NCBI GenBank assembly: GCA_949316235.1
Contig: OX438750.1
Span: 248,001-312,000, forward strand
DNA from: Oegoconia quadripuncta
Lineage: Eukaryota > Arthropoda > Insecta > Lepidoptera > Autostichidae
Direction: 5' to 3'
Length of the DNA: 64,000 nucleotides
Positions 18,349-28,600 of the stretch are shown piece by piece (position 1 is the stretch's first letter; each line of letters begins with the position of its first letter). The notes beneath the pieces are model-generated. The model searched no databases. It saw nothing but the letters and a program-made list of their open reading frames with translations, and was not told the origin of the DNA. Position numbers and translations under genes: made by a program.

Positions 18349-21300
18349 GAAAAATGATCTTATATACTTGCTGAATAAATTTCAGCCTAGTATTGTAGCT
18401 CTGTCTGAGACTTGGCTGAATCCAGAATCTACGCTTAAAGTTTCTGGTTATTCAGTCTTGAGAGCAGACAGACCAGATGGGTATGGTGGAGTTGCCATAC
18501 TCATTAAAAACTCTAAACCCTATTCTTTATTTCCTCTTCCTCCTCACAGTGTAGGCATTGATGTCCTCGCTGTGCTTGTACATAATATTTGTATTGTATC
18601 TATTTATATTCCCCATCCTTCTTCTCAATTGTTTAATGAACTGGATAATATCCTTTCTTCTTTACCTAGTCCGTTTTTGGTATTAGGTGATTTAAATGCC
18701 CACCATAGTTCATGGGGAAGTTCCCGGACTGACTATTATGGTTCTAAATTATTGGACATTGTTGATTCACACAACCTGTGTATTTTGAATACAGGTCTGC
18801 CTACACGTATTACTGCCCCACATGAAGGCAATAGCGCTCCGGATCTCTCTATTTGCACTCCTGGTTTAGCCTCTTCAATTTCTTGGAGCCCGCTTTCCTC
18901 TTCCTTTGGTAGTGATCATCTGCCATTGATAATTTCATTACCATTCTCCTCATCTCCTAACGTCAAACGTACACCTCGATTGAAGTATAGACTTGATGAC
19001 GTTGATTGGGAACTTTTTAGGAATCAAGTCAAAGGAAAAATATCCAATCAGCCTAGAGTTTGCAGTGCCGATGAAACACACAGCTCAGACATTTTAGCTA
19101 AAGTTATGATTGAAGTTGCTGATCAAGTGTTCCCAATTAAAAATGGTTATTCCGGGAAGATACCCTCTCCTCCTTGGTGGGACAGGGAGTGTACAGATGC
19201 GATCAAAAGGAGAAAGCAAGCTGAAAAAGACTATCGTTGCCTGATGACATCAGAAAAATTCGATGCTTATTTAGAGGTGGCGCGTAACACGCGTAAATTT
19301 CTTAAAGAAAAGAAGTTTGAAGGATGGAAGAGATTTTGTGCCTCCGTATGTCCTGATACTCGGCCATCTCTAGTCTGGAATAGTATTAGAAGATTTAGGT
19401 CGGCATTTAAAGACACATCATCACCCTCTGTTTTTCCCGTGGAGCTTGCAGCGGGTTTTTTGGACAGCCTTGCCCCTCCGTATGTCCCGGAGAAAAATAT
19501 TATCAGCAGTCCTCTTTCTCCGTCGGTTGTAAGTAATAGAACGGGCCTCGATCTTCCTTTTAGTCTTGTGGAATTAAAAGGCGTCCTGTCAAATATTAAA
19601 GACTCCGCTCCAGGGGTTGATGGCATACCCTATTCATTTTTTGCTAATGCCGACGATAGTACTCTATCTTTCTATCTTGATATTATTAATTCCATTATGA
19701 TATCCGGTAACGTTCCTCCTTCTTGGAAATCTCAAGAAGTCGTTCCCATTCTTAAACCCAATAAACCACCCTCTGATGTATCGTCCTATCGTCCAATAGC
19801 CCTTTCTTCTGTTTTAGCCAAAATTGCGGAACACTTGGTGAAAATTCGCCTTGAGTGGTTTACTGAAAATAATAATTTGTTAGCATCCAGTCAGTTCGGG
19901 TTTAGGAAATGTAAAGGAACATTGGATAATCTTAGCATTTTTACGTCTGATATTCATCTGGCTTTTTCTAAGTACCATAACGTTTTAGCTGCCTTCTTGG
20001 ATATCCGCGCTGCTTATGACAATGTGTTAGTTCCTATTCTCAAGAAGAAGCTTCAGTCCTTAAATGTGCCCGAAATGCTCTCCAATTTTATAATTAATAT
20101 TCTTTCCGAAAGATCTATTAGCCTTGACCTTGGTGTTGATGCTCGAATGTCTAGATTGGTTTGGAAAGGTCTTCCTCAAGGGTCGGTTTTGAGCCCACTC
20201 TTATACAACATCTACACCTATGATCTGGAGGCCTCCCTTAATGGTTCTGTATCCATTCTTCAGTACGCCGATGACCTGCTTATATATTTAACTTCACCTT
20301 CAGTTCAAAATGCTTGTGTGTCATTATCCGTTGCGCTTTCTCTATTAAAAGCCTGGTTGGACTTGAATGGTCTCGATCTTTCTGTTTCAAAAAGCACTAT
20401 TATGTTATTCTCCAGAATGCGTTTGCCTCCTCCAATCAAAGTTCTGTATTGTGATTCCCCACTGCCTGTTAAGAATGAGAAAAAATTTTTAGGTGTTGTC
20501 CTTGACTCTAAGCTCACTGGACTTCCTCATTGTGAATACATTGCGGCCAAATGTGAACGAAACTTAAATATTCTTAGGTGCCTCTCAGGAGTATGGTGGG
20601 GGGCTCATCCCTTTTCTTTAAAACTTCTTTACAATGCGTTGATCAGAAGTATATTGGATTATGGTTCATTTTTGTTAGAATCGGGGTCAGTAGCTGGTCT
20701 TAATAAGTTAAATGCGATTCAATCAAAGGCTCTTAGAATTATTTCTGGAGCTATGAAATCTTCACCTATAAACGCTCTACAAGTAGAGTGTGGAGATCCT
20801 CCTCTACACCTGAGACGTCAATATTTATCGAATAGATTTTTCTTGCGTTGTCTGCAATTCTCCAATCACCCGCTAAGTTTTAAACTCCCGCTTTTGACAG
20901 ACAGTATGTCATCGTCTTTTTACTGGACTCATAAGAAAACTCCATGTCTAGTGAAAAGTTACCAAAAATACGGGTCTCTTGACTCCCCTACCTACTGCAC
21001 AACTTTAGCTCCACTTTTTGAAAGCAGCTACGAATCCCTTATTCTCGCACCCAATATTAATTTCAGTATAGGTATTTCAAAATATGACACCGAACAGAAT
21101 TGTAAATTCAATTTTGTGATAAATGATCTATGGCAAAGTTGGCATCGCATTTTCACCGATGCGTCAAAACATTCTACCAGCTGTGTAGGCGTTGGTGTAT
21201 ATCATTCACAATATAATATTGTGCAAAAAATTAAACTTCCCCCTGAGTCATCGGTTTTTACTGGCGAATGTTTTGGCCTCTTCAAGGCAATAGAATACAT

Positions 21301-22009
21301 TCTGCTCATGAAATTGCGAAATACCATAATTTTTACCGACTCCTTGAGCTCTCTTCAAGCTCTTTCCAGGTTTCCTTTGAAGTCAAAATCACAATTTCCA
21401 GTAGTTCTTCAAATTAGAAATCTTCTTTATCACTGTTATGTTAAAGGCTTTTCTGTAGTGTTTGCTTGGCTCCCTAGTCACTGTGGTATCAAGGGAAATG
21501 AACAAGCTGATCAAATTGCAAATGATGCGATTAAGTGTGGTGATATGTTTCCCTATACAAATTACTGTCACGACTTGGCTAGTCTTCCAAAGATTCACCT
21601 TCAGGATGCCTGGGGTGAACTTTGGACGATTAGTAGTACATTAAAGGGTAAATATTATCATCTAATTCAACCATCGATTCCTAGAAAGCCTTGGTTCTGT
21701 AAGTTAAGACTCAACAAAACTGCCACTAGTGTCTTAATTAGATTACGTTTGGGGCACGTAAGTACTCCGGACCGCCTTTCAAAGTTTGGAATTGTAGACA
21801 ATTCAAGTTGTGCTTGTGGAGCAGATGTGGGTGATGTTAACCACATTTTCTTCATTTGCCCCCTTTACGACCGATCCTCTCTCATGGAATGTCTTATCAA
21901 CTTCAGTGTCAAATTCCCTACCAGTATTACTTGTTTACTTGCCTGTAATGATTTATCTTTAATGATAGAGTTAGCCTCTTTTATTACTTCAAACAATATA
22001 AAAATTTAA
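18296..22009 (+). CDS. Retrotransposon ORF2: endonuclease, reverse transcriptase, RNase H (1237 aa)
   Basis: Domains in order. The APE-type endonuclease at about 5-220 begins IQWNCRSI and carries SETW (37-40), GDLNAHHSSWG (131-141) and SDH (206-208). The reverse transcriptase at about 430-760 carries SYRPIALSSVLAKI, FGFRKCKGTLDNL, LDIRAAYDN, LPQGSVLSPLLYN and the catalytic YADD (657-660). RNase H at about 950-1080 has FTDAS with Asp955, a GECFGLFKAIEY glutamate, FTDSLSSLQAL and GNEQADQ with Asp1072. A C-terminal Cys/His cluster (CACGADVGDVNHIFFIC) follows. All active-site residues are present, so it looks enzymatically competent. It overlaps the end of ORF1, and re-initiation or frameshifting would be needed for its translation. 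Confidence 0.93.
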   Translation: MDQVAKAIQWNCRSIINKKNDLIYLLNKFQPSIVALSETWLNPESTLKVSGYSVLRADRPDGYGGVAILIKNSKPYSLFPLPPHSVGIDVLAVLVHNICIVSIYIPHPSSQLFNELDNILSSLPSPFLVLGDLNAHHSSWGSSRTDYYGSKLLDIVDSHNLCILNTGLPTRITAPHEGNSAPDLSICTPGLASSISWSPLSSSFGSDHLPLIISLPFSSSPNVKRTPRLKYRLDDVDWELFRNQVKGKISNQPRVCSADETHSSDILAKVMIEVADQVFPIKNGYSGKIPSPPWWDRECTDAIKRRKQAEKDYRCLMTSEKFDAYLEVARNTRKFLKEKKFEGWKRFCASVCPDTRPSLVWNSIRRFRSAFKDTSSPSVFPVELAAGFLDSLAPPYVPEKNIISSPLSPSVVSNRTGLDLPFSLVELKGVLSNIKDSAPGVDGIPYSFFANADDSTLSFYLDIINSIMISGNVPPSWKSQEVVPILKPNKPPSDVSSYRPIALSSVLAKIAEHLVKIRLEWFTENNNLLASSQFGFRKCKGTLDNLSIFTSDIHLAFSKYHNVLAAFLDIRAAYDNVLVPILKKKLQSLNVPEMLSNFIINILSERSISLDLGVDARMSRLVWKGLPQGSVLSPLLYNIYTYDLEASLNGSVSILQYADDLLIYLTSPSVQNACVSLSVALSLLKAWLDLNGLDLSVSKSTIMLFSRMRLPPPIKVLYCDSPLPVKNEKKFLGVVLDSKLTGLPHCEYIAAKCERNLNILRCLSGVWWGAHPFSLKLLYNALIRSILDYGSFLLESGSVAGLNKLNAIQSKALRIISGAMKSSPINALQVECGDPPLHLRRQYLSNRFFLRCLQFSNHPLSFKLPLLTDSMSSSFYWTHKKTPCLVKSYQKYGSLDSPTYCTTLAPLFESSYESLILAPNINFSIGISKYDTEQNCKFNFVINDLWQSWHRIFTDASKHSTSCVGVGVYHSQYNIVQKIKLPPESSVFTGECFGLFKAIEYILLMKLRNTIIFTDSLSSLQALSRFPLKSKSQFPVVLQIRNLLYHCYVKGFSVVFAWLPSHCGIKGNEQADQIANDAIKCGDMFPYTNYCHDLASLPKIHLQDAWGELWTISSTLKGKYYHLIQPSIPRKPWFCKLRLNKTATSVLIRLRLGHVSTPDRLSKFGIVDNSSCACGADVGDVNHIFFICPLYDRSSLMECLINFSVKFPTSITCLLACNDLSLMIELASFITSNNIKI

Positions 22010-22214
22010 TTATAATATCCATTCCCTACTTTCTCTCCTTTGCTCCTCTATTCTATCCTTTCCAATATATATCTATATATCCGGGAAAAAACCTCTCCTA
22101 ACCTCTTCCCTCTTCCTTTGCGTTAAATTTTGTATTATATTGTTTTTAATTTGTAAATACGTTTCCTCGTTTTTCATTAAAATTGTCGTTGGCTAAATAC
22201 TAAAGAGTAAAAGC

Positions 22215-22258
<44 letters not shown>

Positions 22259-22259
<1 letters not shown>

Positions 22260-22646
22260 ATATTATTAATGTTTCAAACTGGAACTGAAAGTCATCAAAT
22301 CAATAATCAAAATCTGGCAGTAGGTACTAAAATTGTCGAAGTCGATCGCGTTATAGATGACCGAAACGAAAAAGTTGAAGTTGAAAATTATTAATTAATT
22401 GCGTGAGTTAGTCAGCCGAATAAATTAAAAAAACAATATTGAAAAACTGTAAACAAAAGGTAAATACTTGTTTTGAACAAGCATATTTGGTAATATTGTA
22501 ATGTTTCACATACATTAATTTATACTTGTTTCACAAAGTTTATCTGCAGGAAGTTAACTTATCTAACTTATTTATAACACGATTCTTGCATTTCAAAATT
22601 GAAGGTTGTCTCCTGACTTGGACGCGTTGAACGAGAGGGAAACACC
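22259..22646. promoter_or_regulatory. Probable promoter and 5' UTR of SELENOS
   Basis: AT-rich sequence between the LINE poly(A) and the SELENOS start codon. The right target duplication occupies 22257-22268. No TATA box or CpG-rich core is obvious. The 5' UTR probably lies in the last 100 bp, but no transcription start can be fixed from sequence. Confidence 0.4.
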
Positions 22647-22677
22647 ATGAACACAATAATGAACATGATAAACTACG
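22647..22677 (+). CDS. SELENOS: SELENOS exon 1 (coding part)
   Basis: ATG in the context 'acaccATGa' is followed by nine codons and one extra base, then a strong donor G|GTAAGA. The split codon (G + TG) becomes Val with exon 2. Two further in-frame ATGs follow at codons 5 and 7, so the start could be slightly later. The phase match with exon 2 is the main support. Confidence 0.75.
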
Positions 22678-25600
22678 GTAAGAAATGATAAACTGTCGTC
22701 CATCTATTAATTAACACTATAATGTTTACTGAAATGGTCACTTTTGCAGTGAAACTCACGTTTTTGCCACACTGATCCCTCTGTTGTTAACTGATAGATA
22801 GATAGATAAACGTTTATTTGTTTCTCCAGCCACACACATACATTAATAATATTTATAAGTAATACACGTAATTTAGACTACAGTACAGTTGCAATAAAAA
22901 CAGAATATATAAAAGTACACGCAAAATATAGGTATGTGTGTGCTGCAGTGGCACAAATGGGCCATAGCTCAGGGTCGGATTGCTCAAGAGCAATATATAT
23001 TTCTAAATATCCCTAAGTACAAATTAACATTAATGTTATATTAGTAATAACTTTTAGATAGATTCTGGTAAGCAATAAAAATATAATACAACAATAATGT
23101 TAGTGCAAACTGTGGCAAATAAAGACTTGTTTGTTGTCTGTCCTTATTGTTATATTCGTAATATTATTGAAAATACATCTTGTTAGACAATGTCACATAT
23201 TACTCTTGCCTGGCTTACGTCAACAGAACAAAGAGTATATATCTCGGCGATCTCACCCTTTTAATTTGGTTCAAGTGCCTCCCGCAGGCCTGCCCATCCT
23301 CAATGTTGTGGATGATGTAAATCACCCCAGTCTTTTTTTTGTTTTATGCACGACGGGTTTGTACTAGACCTGAATCACACCTGATGTTAAGTGAAGATGA
23401 GTGAAGTCTATGTGTTATTGTGCCATATACACATAAAAGCAATTCTTTTATTGCTTTTATATGTCAAGGATTGGAGATTATCACTCAGAGAAGCTGTTAA
23501 TTGGGATAAAGTATCTGTCAAGGATCTGTGTTAGTTTAATGATAGACATTCTCACAAGGAAGAGTCTCTCCAATTGCAGTGCTGGAGGACCCGTGGTTGT
23601 TTGGTTGGCCCTTGGTGGCAGGGACGGCCACGGGCGTGTACCTGGCGCACCGGACTCTGCCCACACTCAAAAGGTGGATGGGGCTGCCGGTAGACCCCGA
23701 TTACCATAAGGGTATGTGTTTCACTAACTGGTTGGTTTAAGGAGTGCTTCTGCATCTGTCATCATCATCAGCCCATAAACATCCCATATAATGAGGCAGA
23801 ACAGGCCATCCACCACGCTGGCCCAATGCGGGTTGGGGACTTCACATTCCTTTGAATTTTTATTTCTTAGGCATGCAGGTTTGCGCACAATGTTTTCCTT
23901 TACTATTTAATACAGCAGTCAGATAAATGCTACTAAGTATTTAAATTTAAAAACTCATTGGTACATGGCCTGCCTGGGAATCGAACCCGGACCTCCGAAA
24001 TTAGGAGCCTGCGTTTTAACCGCTTAGCCACCGACACTCCTCACAACGTTTCTGTGTCTATATTATGTATTTATCCATATTTAATATGTGACTGGTTTTA
24101 ATCTTTGTTACCTTGCCATTAGTATTACCTGTCTACTCTTTATACCCAGTGTATGCCTGACAGACAGACAGACAGACATTAGATAGATAGATTGATAGAT
24201 AGATTGATAGATAGATAGATAGATTGATAGATAGATTGATAGATAGATAGATAGATAAAGCGTTTATTTGCATATTACAGAAACACATACAAAAAATATT
24301 CGACGCAACAATCATTCTGCTTAGTGTTATTCTTACACAATGTAACATTTCACAATAACAATCTACTAGCAAATACCCATCTTAATCGAATGGCTGATTG
24401 CTAACCCTAATTGTGAAACCCAAAGAACACAAGTTGTACCTTGAGATGTGCTCTGCCCATTGCGACTTAAGTTTTAGAGCATGTTCCAGTGCATCTGTTA
24501 GTTATGTATTTTTCCTTATATCCTCGCTTCTTACTTTATATGTTTTCCTCAGTTTTAAGATGCTTCTTTCCATATACACCCATGTTTGGCTTGTATAGGA
24601 ATGGCTTGGTAGGATACAGTCCCTTTTGGAAGTACCAAATCAAGTTAAGAAATGGTAAAACTAATTTATCATTCAAATAATACATAGGAATAAATTTTAA
24701 TTTGAAAAACTAAATAAATTTTACTCTTTCAAATTAAAACAATAACATAGAACGTCAAAATGTCATACTATCATACATTCTTCGTAACCCTCCTTGTACG
24801 TAGATGTGAGCAGTTGTACTCAACTAGACAATCGCACCCTGTAACATACTACGGGCCCCCGGAATACAGGCGCGAACTAGTGTGGGGATCGCTAGCAATA
24901 GTGTTTAATATCTCTTAACTTCATATTTTTTTATAAATATAAACTATGTAAAGATGAAAAATATAAAATAATGAGCTAGGTAAATGAAGAGTTATATTAT
25001 TATATTATATTATATTATATTGTATTATATTATATTATATTATATTATATTATGTTATGTTATGTTATGTTATGTTATGTTATGTTATGTTATGTTATGT
25101 TGTATTGTATTGTATTGTATTGTATTGTATTATATTATATTATATTATGTTATGTTATGTTATGTTATGTTATGTTATGTTATGTTATGTTATATTATAT
25201 CATATCCTAAATAATTTTAAGAATACCCACTAAGTTTTTTGTTATGGAAGGAAAAAATAAATAATTTACTAATAATAATATCATATTATCAAATTGTAAC
25301 AATTGTATTTTGAAGACCTGTTTGGTGTAGTGGTTAGAATCTCTGACCATATGTTTGTGTGATGAATATGGATGTGTGTACCCGAGTTATGGATGTGTTC
25401 ATTTATAATAAGTACAAAAAAAAGTTATATATGTAAGTAGTATATCAACCATCTGGTATCCACAACACAAGCCTATAGTTAAATAAATATCTTTGGACAT
25501 ACACACAATGCCATCTGGTTCCACAGTAAGCAACTATAGGCTTGTGTTGTGGATACCAGATGGCATTGTGTGTATGTCCAAAGATATTTATTTATTTAAA

Positions 25601-28600
25601 TGTTTCATCGCCGTAATGGCAATTTCCTCGTTCTATACTAAAATGCTAAGTATAGTGTAGTTCATTACATAAAAAAACACACAGTTATTGTGGAACTAGA
25701 TGGCGCTGTGTGTATGTCCAAGGATATTTATTTATGTCCGTCAGACCCAGTCAAGGCGTTGGCCCGCATGGACGCCATCCAGCGGGCACGGGAGTTGCAG
25801 CAGAGCCGTCTGCTCGAAGCCTCCGAGCGGGCCCAGATCCTGCAGAAGGAGGTGAGAATCCTGGACCCATTCTCCGACAACTGCTTCTAGTGGCTTCTTT
25901 AACAGAGACCCCAAGGCAAAATCAAAGTCAATAACTATTAAAGTAATTAAAAAGTAACAAACCCGACCACATATTTTATATTTCGCGGACTCCATGTTGG
26001 ATTTTGTAACAATATATGTATCAAAGTCAAGATCAAAAATGCTTTATTTTGTAGGTACACAGAGTACACTTAAAATAGTCAATTTTAAATAGAAAATTTT
26101 ACATTTTTTAAGCTACTTACTGCTTGTTCAAAATGCAATTTTGCCCTGAGAAGAACAAGCAAGAAACTCGAAGAGTTGCTCTTTTAAAATCAGGCTTTGA
26201 TTTTACGTAAAGGTTTTTATATTTCATTATTAATTGTGAAATAGCCTGGCATGCGAGCGATCTGATTATGTCCAGGGATGAGTATCATCTAAATAGTCTG
26301 ATATTTTATATTATGCTTTGCTAATAAGTTTCAGTTTTATAGTATCTTTAACTTTAATGAGAGGAAGATTTTGTATATCAACTGGAACCTTATTGAAAAA
26401 GCGTATACATAACCCTTTGAATGAATTACTGACTTTGCGGAGGCGACTTTATGTGACCTGCAAGTTTATCTTTATTTCTTATCCTATAACACTCCTGGGC
26501 CTGCAGTCTCGACATACATAGCGATCGTTATGTTATCGAATTCGGTCGCTAAGTCTTAACAATGTTATTTTAATTGGAGAATTAGAGTCTTTAATATAAA
26601 AATATCGGTTTCCATTGAAACTACGATTCAGGCTTCCAACAAAAACCGATATGATTATGAACACTATAACATTTAGAATAAGATCGTTAGGAGTTAACGA
26701 CCGAAATCGGTTGCTATCTATGTCGAGACTGCGGGCACAGGTATCAAGTCGAATCTAACGACACCATGCACTTCGAAATCACTCAAGCCATTTAGGCTAC
26801 AGGAACCGTCAAAGTAACGGACATACAAACTTGTAAACATACATACTTCACTCGAAAACATCACCCTCCTCCCTTACGCAGTCGGGTAATAATGCTTTAT
26901 TTTGTAGGTACACATTTTTTAAGTTACCGCTTCTTCGAAAGGCAATTTTCCCCTGAGAGCAAGCAAGAGAGAGGCGCCATTGCGCTTCAGCTCCATACCA
27001 TTGTATGGAGCTGAAGTAGCAGTGAGTTCGGGCACTTATAGCCTTAAGAGACAATGAGGAGGCTGACCAGTTAGTTAAAGAAGCAACTGTAAAGGGAAGT
27101 GAAGATTTTGTTACTCCAGATTACACACCTATCCTCGCTAGCTACCACCATCTTATCTAAATCTGCCGCCAAGCAGCAATGTTAATAGCATTGTTATGTT
27201 CCGGTTGTCAGATATAAGATAGCCAGTCCTCCAAATGTGTTGGGGTGTCCGGGTCAGTATGCTTCCACCATCGACCTTAACATCTTGTGTGATCACACCT
27301 ATCCTGACTAGTTACCACCATCTTATCTAAATCTGCCGCCAAACAGCAATGTTAATAACGTTGTTGTGTTCCGGTTGTCAGAGACAAGATAGCCAGTCTC
27401 CCAAATAGGATGGGGTTTCGGCCTCATCTTCACTTAACATCAGGTGTGATCGAGGTCAAGTGGTAACCCGTTGTGCATTAAAAAAAATGTCTTTTTGTTC
27501 CAGCGCGAGGAGCAGAAGCGTCAGGAGAATCTGAAGCGTCTGGAGAAGTACGGCGCGCAGGCCGCGGGCCGCAGGCTGGGAACCGCCGACGACGGTGAGA
27601 CAGTTATCATGTACTTCACACACCATCTCACTCTACAAATAAATCTAATTGTCAGAATTCTACACTTTCTCAACTACTGATTGTACACATTGCAACTTTA
27701 CACTTTCTCAACTACTGATTGTACACATTGTACACATTGCAACTTTATCCTGAAAAGAATAAGCAAGAAGCTCGAAGGGTTGGTTGCTCTTTCAAAAACA
27801 GGTTTCATATTCCACAATAATATTTCCTTATTAATTGTGAAATAGTCAGGCATACGAACGAACTGGTTATGTCAAGGGATGACTATGAACTAAATAATCT
27901 GATATTTTGTAATATGCTTCTTAATAAGTTTCTGATTTATAGTATCTTGAAATTGAAAGGGAGATTTTGTATATCAACAAGAAGTTTAGTGAAAAAACGT
28001 ATACCCTATAATTTAGGCAATGAATAAGTTGGAAAAGTCGAAAGCAGAAAGTTTGACAGGAATTTTGTTTGGACTAGTTAGGAGATAAACAAACTAGAAG
28101 TCCTTACTTAGTTTCTTGCGTACATCTCGAAAACCATGCGTCGTACGAAATTTTGCTGTACTACATTAATGAATTCTGAAAAACTTCTCTACATCTTTGG
28201 CCTTTACACTTTTTATCTATCTCCAATCCTTTCAACCACCTCCGTGGCTCAATGTAAACAACATTGGGTTTACGATTCGGAGGTCGCGGGTTCGATCCCC
28301 AGCGGGGTACATGTTTAGTACTCGGTTTGGATGGTGGTAGGTCATTTTAAATGTCCGTCTGGCTAGCTATATATATATATATCTTATCTAAATCTGCCGC
28401 CAAGCAGCTATGTTAATAGCATTGTTGTGTTCCGGTTAACATTTATCATACAAACATATTGGCAGCAAATGCTGACGCCCAATCCCTTTGCCACAAATAC
28501 ATACATTTAAATGAGGAAAATGTTTTATACCTTACGAAATTTTCTGTATTTGTTGGCAATAAATACTTTTCTTTCTTTCTTTCTTTCTTTCTTTAAACAT

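Larger units (their letters stand above)
16618..22258 (+). mobile_element. Full-length non-LTR retrotransposon with two intact ORFs, poly(A) tail and target duplication
   Basis: The element runs from just after the left duplication (starting TAAAAAGCGCGGG) to a poly(A) tail of about 43 As ending at 22258. It is about 5.6 kb. ORF1 (16804-18348) encodes a zinc-knuckle nucleic-acid-binding protein. ORF2 (18296-22009) encodes endonuclease, reverse transcriptase and RNase H, with a 53-bp overlap in another frame. Both frames are open throughout, so the copy may be young and possibly active. RNase H in ORF2 points to the I-like group rather than classic Jockey or CR1, but clade assignment needs an RT tree. 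It lies in the same orientation as the SELENOS gene and ends 388 bp before its start codon. Confidence 0.92.

Noticed and set aside
23960..24042. tRNA gene on the minus strand
   Set aside because: It has A and B boxes but no proper acceptor stem, and it continues into the SINE-C body shared with 28730-29630.
24984..25214. 76-codon ORF of repeating Tyr, Ile, Leu and Cys
   Set aside because: It is a translation of the TTATA/TTATG microsatellite.
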